Assembly: GCA_905221605.1 (NCBI GenBank)
Contig: CAJNDS010000038.1
Location: forward strand, 184,129 to 248,128
Direction of reading: 5' to 3'
DNA: 64,000 nucleotides
Source: Symbiodinium natans
Lineage: Eukaryota > Sar > Dinophyceae > Suessiales > Symbiodiniaceae
Below the pieces are notes generated by a model. It was not told the DNA's origin and did no database searches. It worked only from the letters and a program-made list of their open reading frames with translations. Shown here in pieces: positions 21,291 through 33,936 of this stretch (positions are counted from its first letter, which is position 1; each line of letters opens with the position of its first letter). The translations under genes were made by a program, and so were the position numbers.

Positions 21291-21818
21291 GTGGGTGATG
21301 TCTGTGCTTTGTGGATGTCAGTGGGTGCTTGCATCAGGACACCTTCCTTTATCGCCAGTTTGTGCTGGGCTTGAAAAGCTCTCAGCAGCCATTGGTATCC
21401 ATCGCTGGGACAGTCCCGAGTCTGAGATCTTCACCCCATGCCACACTGAAGCTGCAAGAGGCCGCCGAGAGCGGGCCTTGCATGTGCTAGAGTTGTGCCA
21501 GGTTGGGTGGTTCCTGGGCACCTTCACATACCGGGAGAAGATAGCTTTCGGCCGCACTGCAACAGGCAGCACTTTCCGGACGGAAGCGAAGAGGAAGAGA
21601 GAGAGGGAGCGAGAGCGAACCACTGAATGCTCCAAGAGCTCAGTGAGCTCAGAAGGTCCCTTCAATGATTCAACGGCAAAATCCAGAAGCCTGCTTTTGT
21701 CCTCGGTCGAGTCGGCTCAGGAGCCTTGCGCTTCTCCCTTCTGCTCTGGGCGCTGCCGCTCTTTGCGAAGGCACGCGTTCCCCTTTGAGGCAATCCGCTT
21801 TGAACTTGAAATCAGTTC

Positions 21819-22480
21819 GTGTCCTGGAGTTTCGGGGAGTTGGCTGCTAAGACCTCGGCGTTGTCTAATGATACGGAAAGCCACCCACCCTGCCGAGATA
21901 GTGAGGTGTTGCTACTGGCTGTGGATGAATCTCTGGCGCTTCCTGCGGCCTTGCTGGAGACTCCTGCACTCCCAATTGAGGCCAACTGTGACAAAAGTCT
22001 AGTTAGAGCGATACGAGATCCAATTATGAGCGGAATGTCTCGCCATCAACAAAAAGCTGATGTATCAGCCACTTGCTATGGTCCGATGGAATGGGGCTTC
22101 CAACAGAGCATGGCTTGTCGATGGATCTTACTTCTTGGTTTCGTGGACACACATCGTGGCTGTTTGTCGAAAGCTGATGATTCGGGTGGGGCGTGTTCGA
22201 GCTCGCAGCCTAGGAAATCTAAAACCTGGAGACTTCCAGTCAGATAAGTGCAGCCAAGGAACGCAGCGAGCGAGCAGCTTGCTCATGACTGATGTGTGAT
22301 TTGGTTTCTTTTCGTCACAAGGACTGAAGGGACGCAGGGTCAGCAGGCAGTCTGCAGCATGAGGTTTGGTAAGGCCCTGACGTTCATGCCGACCACGATC
22401 CTGCAGCAGCTCCACGCGACAAAAGGCTGCGAGGGCACAGCATTCACTTTGATGCAGAGCCTCGGAAGATGCAGAGATTT
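21819..22480 (+). CDS. Exons of unknown protein, possible Hint-like segment
   Basis: Three open segments look coding: 21,819 to about 22,010 (SEVLLLAVDESLALPAALLE), about 22,031-22,239, and about 22,374-22,480 (DVHADHDPAAAPRDKRLRGH). The middle one holds YFLVSWTHIVAV followed by RVRARSLGNLKPGDFQ. A hydrophobic strand with a conserved His, then ARxLxxLxPGDF, is the pattern of the second half of Hint (hedgehog/intein-type) autoprocessing domains. The N-terminal catalytic Cys of a Hint domain is not visible, and the exon order is not proven. Confidence 0.35.
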
Positions 22481-22759
22481 CTCTTTCACGTCAGATATTC
22501 GAGCAACATATCATTCGGGCAGAACAATGCACGCTGCTCTTTGTTCTGAGGAGTGGCGGCACCCTGGGCCACGCAGCTGCAAAAAATGGAGTCTGCAAGC
22601 AGTCGTTCCCCAGATTTCTGCTTCATCAGAAAAAGAGAGGACAGAGAGAACCCATTGAGTAGGCATGCCAGTTGCAAAATGCAGTAAACCGGAGTACCGC
22701 AAGGCATGGTGCTGGGACGAAACCTCGAATGGCGGCTGCTACTGTGGTGTGGAATTGAT

Positions 22760-23040
22760 GCCACCGAAGGCGCTGTTGGCTTCTCCCGGTTCCCGGTTGT
22801 TATCGCGCTGGCCGCCCTTTGGCGCATTCTGACTGCGGCTGCCATCATCTGGCTCCTGATGCCCCAGCTAACGCAGCCGACGGAGCAGCCGCGCAGGAAA
22901 GAGAAAAGGGACCCTCCTGCCCAGCAGCTGATGTAGGAGAAGATGTGGGACGATTGATGGCTTGGAGCAGGTACCCGGCCTGGTCCCGCAGTACGACCCC
23001 GGGCGCGCGGACATGGACGATCTTTAGAGGCCAGTGCAGA
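22760..23040 (+). CDS. Exon-like segments with one membrane helix
   Basis: About 22,770-22,870 encodes a hydrophobic helix (FPVVIALAALWRILTAAAII) followed by a basic, Gln/Pro-rich stretch to a stop at 22,936. About 22,968-23,027 gives VPGLVPQYDPGRADMDDL after an AG acceptor. They may be the C-terminal exons of the gene just upstream. No family is recognised. Confidence 0.3.
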
Positions 23041-23082
23041 GCAGAGTTCTCATCAAACCTGGTCAGCTAGGACCTGGTTAAC

Positions 23083-23286
23083 GAAAAACATCGAAATCTC
23101 TTAATCCATCAGAGCCTCTCCTCCTAAACAATCCGCTCGAGACGGCTGGGTGGACCAGGTGCCCTGTGGAGCCTCGCTGGCGCCTCGCTCTGAAATCTCT
23201 GAACCGCAAGGAGACGCAAGACACAAGCGAAGACCAGCGGCTGCCGCTGCGAGCGTGGAAAAGAGGTCTCAAGGCCCTGAGTAGAT
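23083..23286 (+). CDS. Small open frame of coding character
   Basis: This frame is open for 67 codons with a protein-like composition (PRWRLALKSLNRKETQDTSE; ending RAWKRGLKALSR before TGA). It has no ATG start, so it would be a terminal exon. It lies about 230 bases upstream of the next signal-peptide start. No domain is recognised. Confidence 0.3.
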
Positions 23287-23520
23287 GAGTAGACGAGACG
23301 GAAATGACAGGCCTGCGAGGTGTGCCCTCCACCAAGCAAACCGCGAAGTGCTGCAAGGACTTTCCTCGCCTAGCACATTTGATGGCCTAAGGAGATCTCC
23401 AAAGAGGGGTTTTCAGGGGTCGTGAGTAGAGAGCCGCATCTCTGCAGTGCAGTAGACAAGGTGGGAAATGGGGAAGCTGCACATGCGGCTTCAGCAGCCC
23501 GCCTGCTCCTATTTTAATCA

Positions 23521-23810
23521 ATGGCCATGGTTCGGTTGGGAGTTCTCGTCGTTGCTCTTGTGAGCTTCGCCGGTCTTGTTTTTCCTCACAACGTCACAGG
23601 CGACTTGGCACCGAAAGGCAGAGTCAGATGACATGCGTGAGAAGAGCGGAAGAGCCGGCAGCTTGCAGCAGCCTCTCATTCTCTCTGTTACTGTTGTAAT
23701 CCTAGGGCCTTCGGCGTCCCTAACTCTGGCGAGCTCCGCTCTGGGAAGTGTGGCGCCAGCCTTGCTGCTCTTCACCCCTGGCCTCACGCAGGACGATGTG
23801 TATGGATGTC
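23521..23810 (+). CDS. First exons of giant secreted protein (signal peptide)
   Basis: The ATG at 23,521 opens a textbook signal peptide (MAMVRLGVLVVALVSFAGLV). It runs to about 23,599, where a GC donor follows ACGTCACAG. The next exon, about 23,706-23,800, has SLTLASSALGSVAPALLLF, a beta-strand-like segment of the type repeated along this gene, and ends at a GT donor. The product should be exported or surface-exposed. The start is chosen by the signal peptide. Downstream exons to beyond 55 kb share the same module style, so I treat this as the 5' end of that gene. Confidence 0.6.
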
Positions 23811-24482
23811 TGTTCGTCAGGCCATGTCAGGCCCGTCCACTCTTGTGTTTGGCCCGTGTCTTTCTTGCTGTGGTAGAGATGTCCGTCTGTGGTTGCCGTT
23901 GCGTTCTGAAGACATGACTATGCAATGTTTCCCTTCATTTTGCCGCACGCATGCTGCTGCACCGTAGAACTACAAGATGTCTAGCTTCGCCCAAGAGGCC
24001 CAAAACCTAAAACGACCCTGAGGCCCGAACGCCTACGAGCTGTCAGCAGCGAACAAGCTACAGTTACAGATGCACTCAAAGCATGCCATGTACTGTCACA
24101 AAATGACCGGCATGCGTGTTCCTGACAAGCAGCTATGGCATGTACGTCACGCTCTAGCCTTTGTCTTGGCTGGCTCCCGAGCACGTAGAATATTGGCCGC
24201 TGTTGCTCTCGGCCATATCCTGCAAGGAGGATATCGAGCCGTATGATGGTTGGTGGGAGTTGCAGATCCGACTCTTGGAAGAAATGTTCGACTCACAGGT
24301 ATTCCGGTCCGGTACGCTGGGCCTTTGCTGTGGCACTTTGGACACACTGAGGCTTTCTGGCAGTGTGGCCAAGGACGACACATCTGCAAGAACCCCTGAC
24401 GCAGATGCCTTGCTGCACAGCCGTTTCTGGTTTCTGTCGCGCAGTATGACTACTATAGCTATGGCAAGTAGTTCTCGCTTTC

Positions 24483-25796
24483 GTGATGGTTGGACCATGT
24501 TGGACCTGCCGCACCGGTCTGAGGCAGCCCTGCGGCGGCTGGTTCCTGGATCTGGCAGCCGAATCCCAAGATGGAGCTGGCTTTCCTGGCTTTCCTGCCA
24601 CCACTGGGTGCTTCTGGAACGAGAGCGTTCCAGAGGTCTCCCTGCAGCTCCGTTCCGGTACATTGCTGACCGAGTCGTGCGGAGATGGCTCTTGCAGCTT
24701 TCAACTGGCCCTCAACGTGGAGTTGACACAGCCATTTCGGGAGGGTACTGAAGTGGCGCAGATTGCCGCGATATGTAAAGGAACCGAGAACTGCTCCATG
24801 CACGAAGGCATTGAGGTCCTGACTCTGGCGGTGCATGCTGCAGGGAGCACCCGGCGCTCTCTGAGCTCTCTGAGTCCTGGGCTTAAGTTGGTGTTTGAAG
24901 ACCTTCCTCGACACAGCCAGGTACTGGAGCTCATGGAGGACCACGGCGCAGAACTCCCGATGAACGTGAGCTTCAGCCTGCAACTGCCTTCGGGCGGATT
25001 GGATTTCCGACCCATTGCGAATCTCTCCAGCCTGGTTTTCCGGATCGCTCTCTTTCCTCCGCAGTCCTGGAATGCTGAGTCCTGTGAGGTGACTTTCGCG
25101 AGTCTGACAGGGGACGTTGCTTGTGAGACCCAACTCTTTGGACTGCACCGTAGCTTGGTTTTGGTGGACATGTCCGCGACAGCACCAGACTCGCTCGACC
25201 CGTCGCGGGACCTTTGGGATCCAGGCATTTGGCACCTGGCGCTTCCGACTCCCCGTAGCGCTTTCTTCCCGAGCCGGGCCGTGGCAGAGCTTCAAGTGAG
25301 CGGCGAGGATGAGAATGCATCCTATGTCGAGTTCAGTGGCTTCTTCCCTTTCGCAGCGCTGTGGAGATTTCGCAGCCAAGAGCCCGGGCCCAGGTGGCCC
25401 AGGCCCGTGCCGGCTCAGCTGCTGGTGTTTGGTCGTTCCGGGTACGGCCCATCACCGTTTCCTTCCAGAAACAACGAGGTCCTCGTGCGCCTTGTGCTTC
25501 CTGCCACGGTGAGTCGCAGCACGCGAGGAGGGGCTGGCCTCTCTCTACTCCTGCCACAGGACTATGAGTGCCTCAGCGCAGTGACCCTGCTCGGGCTCGA
25601 CACCTTCCAGGATCAAGTGCTCATGGCACCTGAAGCGCTCGAGCTTTCGAACGATTTGGCAGTCCTCTTCAGCTCCTTGCAAGCAAGGCCAGACTCCCAA
25701 GATCTTTGGAGACAGCGAGGCACTCGTCCCAGCGAGTGCTTCCAGGACCTCGAGCAGTGGGAGGCTTTCTATGCTGGCCAACAGATCTTTCTTCAG
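24483..25796 (+). CDS. Giant secreted protein, long exon
   Basis: This frame is open for over 430 codons and ends at a GT donor after IFLQ. It is strongly coding from about 24,650 on; the part before that competes with another frame, so the true acceptor may lie inside. The residues are beta-rich with scattered Cys and alternating polar/hydrophobic strands (MNVSFSLQLPSGGLDFRPIA; SLVFRIALFPPQSW). A recurring Ser/Leu-rich strand (RLVLPATVSRSTRGGAGLS) leads into LPQDYECLSAV, a module end seen again downstream. I do not recognise a named domain. It looks like a series of extracellular beta-sandwich modules. Confidence 0.7.
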
Positions 25797-26751
25797 GTGA
25801 TACTTGGCAGTTCCAAGGTGTTTGTGAGAGGGGAGGGGGGGAGGGGGGTTAAGCTGGTGCATGCTGCTTCGCTTGATTCGCTTTGCAACGAAAACGCTCC
25901 CCACCACCTTTGAACCTTCCTTTGATCGTAGCACTGCATTGCGCCGCCGAGACGGGGTTGGGCCTGTGGGGAGAACATCTCTCCAACATGGTTTTCTATT
26001 TGACGGAATTGGGCGGAAGCAAAGGACGTTTCGCAACCCAGCAGCTGCGCGTCCAGCAGAGTGCCGGCCTCAGCGACCATGCACTGAAGTTTGCTCCAGG
26101 AGCGTGTTGATTGAAGACGGTGTGATTGGTGCTTTGATGTCAACAACCATATCTCAACACCGCCGACATTCAGAAATGCACTGCCTGCTAGCTCTCTCCT
26201 ACACTTGACCCCCGTATGGGCTCTACCACAGATGCGTGAGTTCCAACAAAGAAGAGGAAACAACGACTCTTGCTTCCTGCAGCTTTTGCAGCACAGTTAC
26301 CAGGCCTTGGCACCTCGAGCTTCGCAGCCGAGGCCAGGAGACAAAACATGGAGTAAAGTTGAGTAAAGTAAAGTTTGAGTAAAGATGGGGGGAGGTGTTA
26401 AAGCATGGGGTGGGAGTGATTCTTCGAGTTTTGACTAAGTTTTGGCCAGGTGATGCCTGGGAGGTTTCGAGTCCCGAAGCACTGGTGTTCGAAACCTCTG
26501 CCTTTGCTGGGCCATTCTGGTTGCTTGGCCGAATGTCGAGCTTATCATACAAGGCAAGGTTGTCGTAAGCCCATCTCCGCCAACTTCCCAAGAAACAATG
26601 AAGGCAGGGTGATCTCGGCGTGCTTGGCGAGATGCGTGATGTGTTCCTGCAGCCTTCAAGCTTGTCCCTGACGGCAGCTTCTTGGCCAGTCTGACTCTTG
26701 TTGTGTCTTTTTTTGTGCGGCTGGAGACAGTCGGAGCAAGCTGGGCTCAAG

Positions 26752-28626
26752 GCCACCTTTTGGCTGACGGTCAGCTTACGGCCGATGCAGAGTGCATCAG
26801 CTCTCGTCCTCGATGGCCCCAAAAGCTTCGACTTTCGAGGATGCTCAGTTCAGGTGCTGCATGAGGCTGCCGATGGCCATGCACAGGTCTCGTGTTGCCA
26901 ATCCGAGTTCTGCTTAAGTCCTTGCAACGCTTGAGGCCCTTCGTGCAGAAGGCATCAGCCCGTTGCCAGTCGTGTCCTGGCAGCTTAAGATAGCATTCGC
27001 CTTGACGGCAGGGGCAGGAGACAAGCACAGAGCAACGCTTCAGGTGGAAAACTCAGATTGCATCGCGGGCATTTGGCCCTGCATTTGGGGGCTGGAACGA
27101 CCACTTTGCACTGCAGACCCGGGCATGGATCTGCCACGGAATCGAGCCGCTCAGATGGAAGTGATGACGGAAGGGCTCAAATCATCACTGACAACCGTGC
27201 CAAGGCCTACGTTCTTCTCCGAGAGCAGACAGACCCCGGTCGTCTGTATGGTAGCTCAGCTCATGCATTCGAATTGATCCTGTTTTTGCTCAACTGTGAC
27301 TCGATTCTGCGGACATGGCGCCAGGCTTCCAGGTGTCTGTGCGCCCTTCGAGCCTGGTGGCGGGGGAGTGGTACGTATGGACGCAGACGGAACGCAGCCC
27401 TAGGCTCCTTGAGGGGTGCCTGGACTTTGAGTTACACAGCGCGACGCGACCTGAAGTGAAGTTGTCAACCCTTGGGCCGTGGAGTTGCATGTTGAGGTCG
27501 CGGGCATCCTTCAACCCCGACCACAACCAAGAGCCCTGGCAGCTTTCAGCCGAGGAGCTGCAGGCGGGGGTTGGATTCGGCTCAGTCTGCGCACAAGCCA
27601 AGTCAGAAGGACAAACCGTTGCGGGAGAGGAATGGGGGGGCGCCCGATCAGGTCAACATCTCCCTCTCGGACCGAAGGCTGTGTCTGTGTTGTGGCTGTG
27701 CGTCAAGGGAGTGAGGTGGTACAATTAACCAACTGACCTTCAGCCTGCGCTTTCTATGAATAATGTTGCACCCTGTTTAGTATATCCTGCAAGACGATCC
27801 TCTGCGATTACAATGCCGTGTGCGCTATTTGTTTGCACTACGAACTGTATAATGTTTCTGTTTTTGACAGAGAGGCCCTTCCTCCTGACCGCCGCGACAT
27901 CTGCCGTCGAGATTCGCTTCGTCAGCCCGCGCAGCGGCAGGCAGAAGGGTCTGTATGTCACGAGTCTAGAGCATACTGAGTCCCTCCATTCATCACGAGA
28001 TTTTTCTTGCGTTTTGGCTTCGCGCACCCGCTTTTAGGACCAGCTTGCGGGTCGTAGCCCCCAGCGGCTATGTTTGGGGCCCGCCCGTCGCGGCTGCTTT
28101 GTCTCGCAGCTGCTGGGCAGCGGCTGTGCCTGGCTGGCCGTGTGAGACAGCGTCACGGAAGAATGATAAGTGTGACTCAGGGGTTGCAGATCCACTGTAG
28201 TTGCCCGTAGCCCGTAGCTTGCAACACGGATGGCAGCGTATGTTCAAGGCTACGAGGTTTGTCACTCACCAGATCAGGTCGCCAATGTTGTGACTTGGCA
28301 TGCGGTGGACCTTTCCTACCTGGAGTCGTACCCCTTGCACTTGGAGGTTCTCGCGGGGTGCTTGCTGCTTTCAAGGTACAATGCTACCAATCCTGGCAAA
28401 CATCACCTTGCGGGAATCTTGAGAGGTCCAGTTGCCATCCCGAATGCCAAACTTGGGAAGCAACGCCTTCTTTGTGGAGTTGGGTGCCTTGAGCTCATCC
28501 CCGGAGGCACCGCCGCCAAGTGTGGTACCGTGCATGAAGCCTTCTTGAGCGCAGGATCGCTGGGCCGGGGCGGCTGTGAGCAACGACCAGACGGGCGAGC
28601 CGTTCCTGATTTTGGCAATCTCAGAG
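26752..28626 (+). CDS. Giant secreted protein, exon cluster before the satellite intron
   Basis: Exons with the same module signature: about 26,752-26,885 (SLRPMQSASALVLDGPKSFD, then a Cys); about 27,309-27,470 (APGFQVSVRPSSLVAGEW); 27,871-27,940 (AVEIRFVSPRSG), which splices through a GC donor to 28,038-28,196 (TSLRVVAPSGYVWGPPVA, Cys pair); 28,426-28,524 (NLGSNAFFVELGALSSSPEA); and about 28,566-28,626 (AAVSNDQTGEPFLILAIS) with a GTGAGC donor. The repeating logic is a strand ending VxF, a LRVVAPxGYxW strand, a Cys, then NPxxNxFFxELG. Near 27,490-27,560 the module motif changes frame, which is either a small indel or an exon boundary I cannot resolve. The donor at 28,627 opens the intron that holds the satellite array. 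Confidence 0.65.
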
Positions 28627-31529
28627 GTGAGCGTGGCTTGTGACTCGGTGTTGCAGAAATGACACCCAAGTTGAGCAGCAGGGTGCTCCCCTCCAGCCTG
28701 GTAAAATGACCGCACTCACTGGGGCAGATGGTTTTGCAACATCTGGAGTCTAGGGGGGCCATGTGGCCGGAAATGTGCCCAGCTGATGCTCGCGATGCTC
28801 CCCTCCTGCCTCGTCAAATGCGAGCAATCACTGGGCAGATGGTTTTGCAACATCTGGAGTCTAGGGGGGCCATGTGGCCGGAAATGTACCCAGCTGATGC
28901 TCATGATGCTCCCCTCCCTGCCTCGTCAAACGCGAGCAATCACTGGGGCAGATGGTTTTGCAACATCTGGAGTCTAGGGGGGCCATGTGGCCGGAAATGT
29001 ACCCAGCTGATGCTCATGATGCTCCCCTCCTGCCTCGTCAAATGCGAGCAATCACTGGGGCAGATGGTTTTGCAACATCTGGAGTCTAGGGGGGCCATGT
29101 GGTCGGAAATGCACCCAGCTGATGCTCATGATGCTCCCCTCCTGCCTCGTCAAATGCGAGCAATCACTGGGGCAGATGGTTTTGCAACATGTGGAGTCTA
29201 GCGGGGCCATGTGGCCGGAAATGTACCCAGCTGATGCTCACGATGCTCCCCTCCTGCCTCGTCAAATGCGAGCAATCACTGGGGCAGATGGTTTTGCAAC
29301 ATCTGGAGTCTAGGGGGGCCATGTGGCCGGAAATGTACCCAGCTGATGCTCATGATGCTCCCCTCCTGCCTCGTCAAATGCGAGCAATCACTGGGGCAGA
29401 TGGTTTTGCAACATCTGGAGTCTAGGGGGGCCATGTGGCCGGAAATGTACCCAGCTGATGCTCATGATGCTCCCCTCCTGCCTCGTCAAATGCGAGCAAT
29501 CACTGGGCAGATGGTTTTGCAACATCTGGAGTCTAGGGGGGCCATGTGGCCGGAAATGTACCCAGCTGATGCTCATGATGCTCCCCTCCTGCCTCGTCAA
29601 ATGCGAGCAATCACTGGGGCAGCAACATCTGGAGTCTTGTGGCCGGAAATGTACCCAGCTGATGCTCATGATGCTCCCTTCCTGCCTCGTCAAATGCGAG
29701 CAATCACTGGGCAGATGGTTTTGCAACATCTGGAGTCTAGGGGGGCCATGTGGCCGGAAATGTACCCAGCTGATGCTCATGATGCTCCCCTCCTGCCTCG
29801 TCAAATGCAGCAATCACTGGGCAGTTGGTTTTGCAACATCTGGCGTCTAGGACGGCCCTGTGGCCGGAAATGTACCCAGCTGATGCTCATGATGCTCCCC
29901 TCCTGCCTCGTCAAATGCGAGCAATCACTGGGGCAGATGGTTTTGCAACATCTGGAGTTTGGGGGGGCCATGTGGCCGGAAATGTACCCAGCTGATGCTC
30001 ATGATGCTCCCTTCCTGCCTCGTCAAATGCGAGCAATCACTGGGGCAGATGGTTTTGCAACATCTGGAGTCTAGGGGGCCCATGTGGCCGGAAATGTACC
30101 CAGCTGATGCTCATGATGCTCCCTTCCTGCCTGGTAAAATGCGCGCAATCACTGGGGCAGATGGTTTTGCAACATCTGGAGTCTAGGGGGGCCATGTGGC
30201 CGGAAATGTACCCAGCTGATGCTCATGATGCTCCCCTCCTGCCTGGTAACATGCGCGCAATCCCTGGGGCAGATGGTTTTGCAACCTCTGGAGTCTAGGG
30301 GGGCCATGTGAGCGGAAATGTACCCAGCTGATGCTCATGATGCTCCCCTCCTGCCTGGTAACATGCGCGCAATCACTGGGGCAGATGGTTTTGCAACATC
30401 TGGAGTCTAGGGGGGCCATGTGGCACCCAGCTGATGCTCATGATGCTCCCCTCCTGCCTGGTAAAATGCGCGCCATCACTGGGGCAGATGGTTTTGCAAC
30501 ATCTGGAGTCTAGGGGGGCCATGTGGTCGGAAATGTACCCAGCTGATGCTCATGATGCTCCCGTCCTGCCTGGTAAAATGGGCGCAATCACTGGGGCAGA
30601 TGGTTTTGCAACATCTGGAGTCTGGGGGGGCCATGTGAGCGGAAATGTACCCAGCTGATGCTCATGATGCTCCCCTCCTGCCTGGTAACATGCGCGCAAT
30701 CACTGGGGCAGATGGTTTTGCAACATCTGGAGTCTAGGGGGGCCATGTGGCCGGAAATGTACCCAGCTGATGCTCATGATGTTCCCCTCCTGCCTGGTCA
30801 AATGCGCGCAATCACTGGGGCAGATGGTTTTGCAACATCTGGAGTCTAGGGGGGCCATGTGGCCGGAAATGTACCCAGCTGATGCTCATGATGCTCCCCT
30901 CCTGCCTCGTCAAATGCGAGCAATCACTGGGCAGATGGTTTTGCAACATCTGGAGTCCAGGGGGGCCATGTGGCCGGAAATGTACCCAGCTGATGCTCAT
31001 GATGCTCCCTGCCTCGTCAAACGCGAGCAATCACTGGGCAGATGGTTTTGCAACATCTGGAGTCCAGGGGGGCCATGTGGCCGGAAATGTACCCAGCTGA
31101 TGCTCATGATGCTCCCCTCCTGCCTGGTAACATGCGCGCAATCACTGGGGCAGATGGTTTTGCAACATCTGGAGTCTAGGGGGGCCATGTGGCCGGAAAT
31201 GTACCCAGCTGATGCTCATGATGCTCCCTTCCTGCCTCGTCAAATGCGAGCAATCACTGGGGCAGATGGTTTTGCAACATCTGGAGTTTGGGGGGGCCAT
31301 GTGGCCGGAAATGTACCCAGCTGATGCTCATGATGCTCCCTTCCTGCCTCGTCAAATGCGAGCAATCACTGGGGCAGATGGTTTTGCAACATCTGGAGTC
31401 TAGGGGGCCATGTGGCCGGAAATGTACCCAGCTGATGCTCATGACGCTCCCCTCCTGCCTGGTAAAATGGGCGCAATCACTGGGGCAGATGGTTTTGCAA
31501 CATCTGGAGTCTAGGGGGGCCATGTGAGC

Positions 31530-33936
31530 GGAAATGTACCCAGCTGATGCTCATGATGCTCCCCTCCTGCCTGGTAACATGCGCGCAATCACTGGGGCAG
31601 ATGGTTTTGCAACCTCTGGAGTCTAGGGGGGCCATGTGAGCGGAAATGTACCCAGCTGATGCTCATGATGCTCCCCTCCTGCCTGGTAACATGCGCGCAA
31701 TCACTGGGGCAGATGGTTTTGCAACATCTGGAGTCTAGGGGGGCCATGTGGCCGGAAATGTACCCAGCTGATGCTCATGATGCTCCCCTCCTGCCTCGTC
31801 AAACGCGCGCCATCATCACTGGGGCAGATGGTTTTGCAACATCTGGAGTCTAGGGGGGCCATGTGGCACCCAGCTGATGCTCAAGATGCTCCCCCCCTGC
31901 TAAAATCACTGGGGCAGATGCTTTTGCAACGTCTAGGGGGGCCATGTGGTAGGAAATGTACCCAGCTGATGCTCATGATGCTCCCCTCCTGCCTGGTAAA
32001 ATGGGCGCAATCACTGGCGCAGATGGAACATCTGGAGTCTAGTGGGCCATGTGGCTGGAAATGTACCCAGCTGATGCTCATGATGCTCCCCTCCTGCCTG
32101 GTCAAATGCGCATAATCACTGGGGCAGATGGTTTTGCAACATCTGGAGTCTAGGTGACGTGGCCGGAAATGTACCCAGCTGATGCTCATGATGCTCCCCT
32201 CCTGCCTGGTAAAATGCGCGTATTCACTGGGGCAGATGGTTTTGCAACATCTGGAGTCTAGGGGGGCCATGTGGCCGGAAATGTACCTAGCTGATGCTCA
32301 TGATGCTCCCCTCCTGCCTGGTCAAATGTGCGCAATCACTGGGGCAGATGCTTTTGCAACATCTGGAGTCTAGGTGATGTGGCCGGAAATGTACCCAGCT
32401 GATGCTCATGATGCTCCCCTCCTGCCTGGTAAAATGCGCGTATTCACTGGGGCAGATGGTTTTGCAACATCTGGAGTCTAGGGGGGCCATGTAGCCGGAA
32501 ATGTACTGATGCTCCCCTCCTGCCTGGTCAAATGTGCACAATCACTGGGGCAGATGGTTTTGCAACATCTGGAGTCTAGGGGGCCATGTGGTCAGAAATG
32601 GACCCTGCTGATGATGCTCCCCTCCTGCCTGGTAAAATGGGCGCAATCACTGGCGCAGATGGAACATCTGGAGTCTAGTGGGTGTGGCTGGAAATGTACC
32701 CAGCTGATGCTCATGATGCTCCCCTCCTGCCTGGTAAAATGCGCGAAATCACTGGGGCAGATGGTTTTGCAACATCTGGAGTCTACGGGGGCCATGTGGC
32801 CAGAAAAGTACCCAGCTGATGCTCATGATGCTCCCCTCCTGCCTGGTAAAATGCGCGCAATCACTGGGGCAGATGTTTTTTGCAACATCTGGAGTCTAGG
32901 GGGCCATGTGGCCGGAAATGTATCCAGCTGATGCTCATGATGCTCCCCACCTGCCTGGTAAAATGGGCGCAATCACTGTGGCAGATGGTTTTACAAGATC
33001 TGGAGTCTAGGGGGGCCTTGTGAGCGGACATGTACCCAGCTGATGCTCATGATGCTCCCCTCCTGCCTGGTAACATGCGCGCAATCACTGGGGCAGATGG
33101 TTTTGCAACATCTGGAGTCTAGGGGGGCCATGTGAGCGGAAATGTACCCAGCTGATGCTCATGATGCTCCCCTCCTGCCTGGTAACATGCGCGCAATCAC
33201 TGGGGCAGATGGTTTTGCAACATCTGGAGTCTAGGGGGGCCATGTGGCCGGAAATGTACCCAGCTGATGCTCATGATGCTCCCCTCCTGCCTCGTCAAAC
33301 GCGCGCCATCATCACTGGGGCAGATGGTTTTGCAACATCTGGAGTCTAGGGGGGCCATGTGGCACCCAGCTGATGCTCAAGATGCTCCCCCCCTGCTAAA
33401 ATCACTGGGGCAGATGCTTTTGCAACGTCTAGGGGGGCCATGTGGTAGGAAATGTACCCAGCTGATGCTCATGATGCTCCCCTCCTGCCTGGTAAAATGG
33501 GCGCAATCACTGGCGCAGATGGAACATCTGGAGTCTAGTGGGCCATGTGGCTGGAAATGTACCCAGCTGATGCTCATGATGCTCCCCTCCTGCCTGGTCA
33601 AATGCGCATAATCACTGGGGCAGATGGTTTTGCAACATCTGGAGTCTAGGTGACGTGGCCGGAAATGTACCCAGCTGATGCTCATGATGCTCCCCTCCTG
33701 CCTGGTAAAATGCGCGTATTCACTGGGGCAGATGGTTTTGCAACATCTGGAGTCTAGGGGGGCCATGTGGCCGGAAATGTACCTAGCTGATGCTCATGAT
33801 GCTCCCCTCCTGCCTGGTCAAATGTGCGCAATCACTGGGGCAGATGCTTTTGCAACATCTGGAGTCTAGGTGATGTGGCCGGAAATGTACCCAGCTGATG
33901 CTCATGATGCTCCCCTCCTGCCTGGTAAAATGCGCG
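31530..33936. repeat. Higher-order duplication in satellite, 1,496-bp offset
   Basis: The block 31,530-32,440 recurs almost exactly at 33,026-33,936, an offset of 1,496 bp. It includes rare monomer variants such as the truncated TGGCACCCAGCTGATGCTCAA unit and units reading GGTGACGTGG and GCGCGTATTCAC. Sharing of rare variants in the same order shows duplication of a multi-monomer segment rather than independent change. Confidence 0.9.

Noticed and set aside
24459..25379. 306-codon minus-strand frame
   Set aside because: It is the antisense of the long exon of the secreted-protein gene, whose + strand shows the module motifs.
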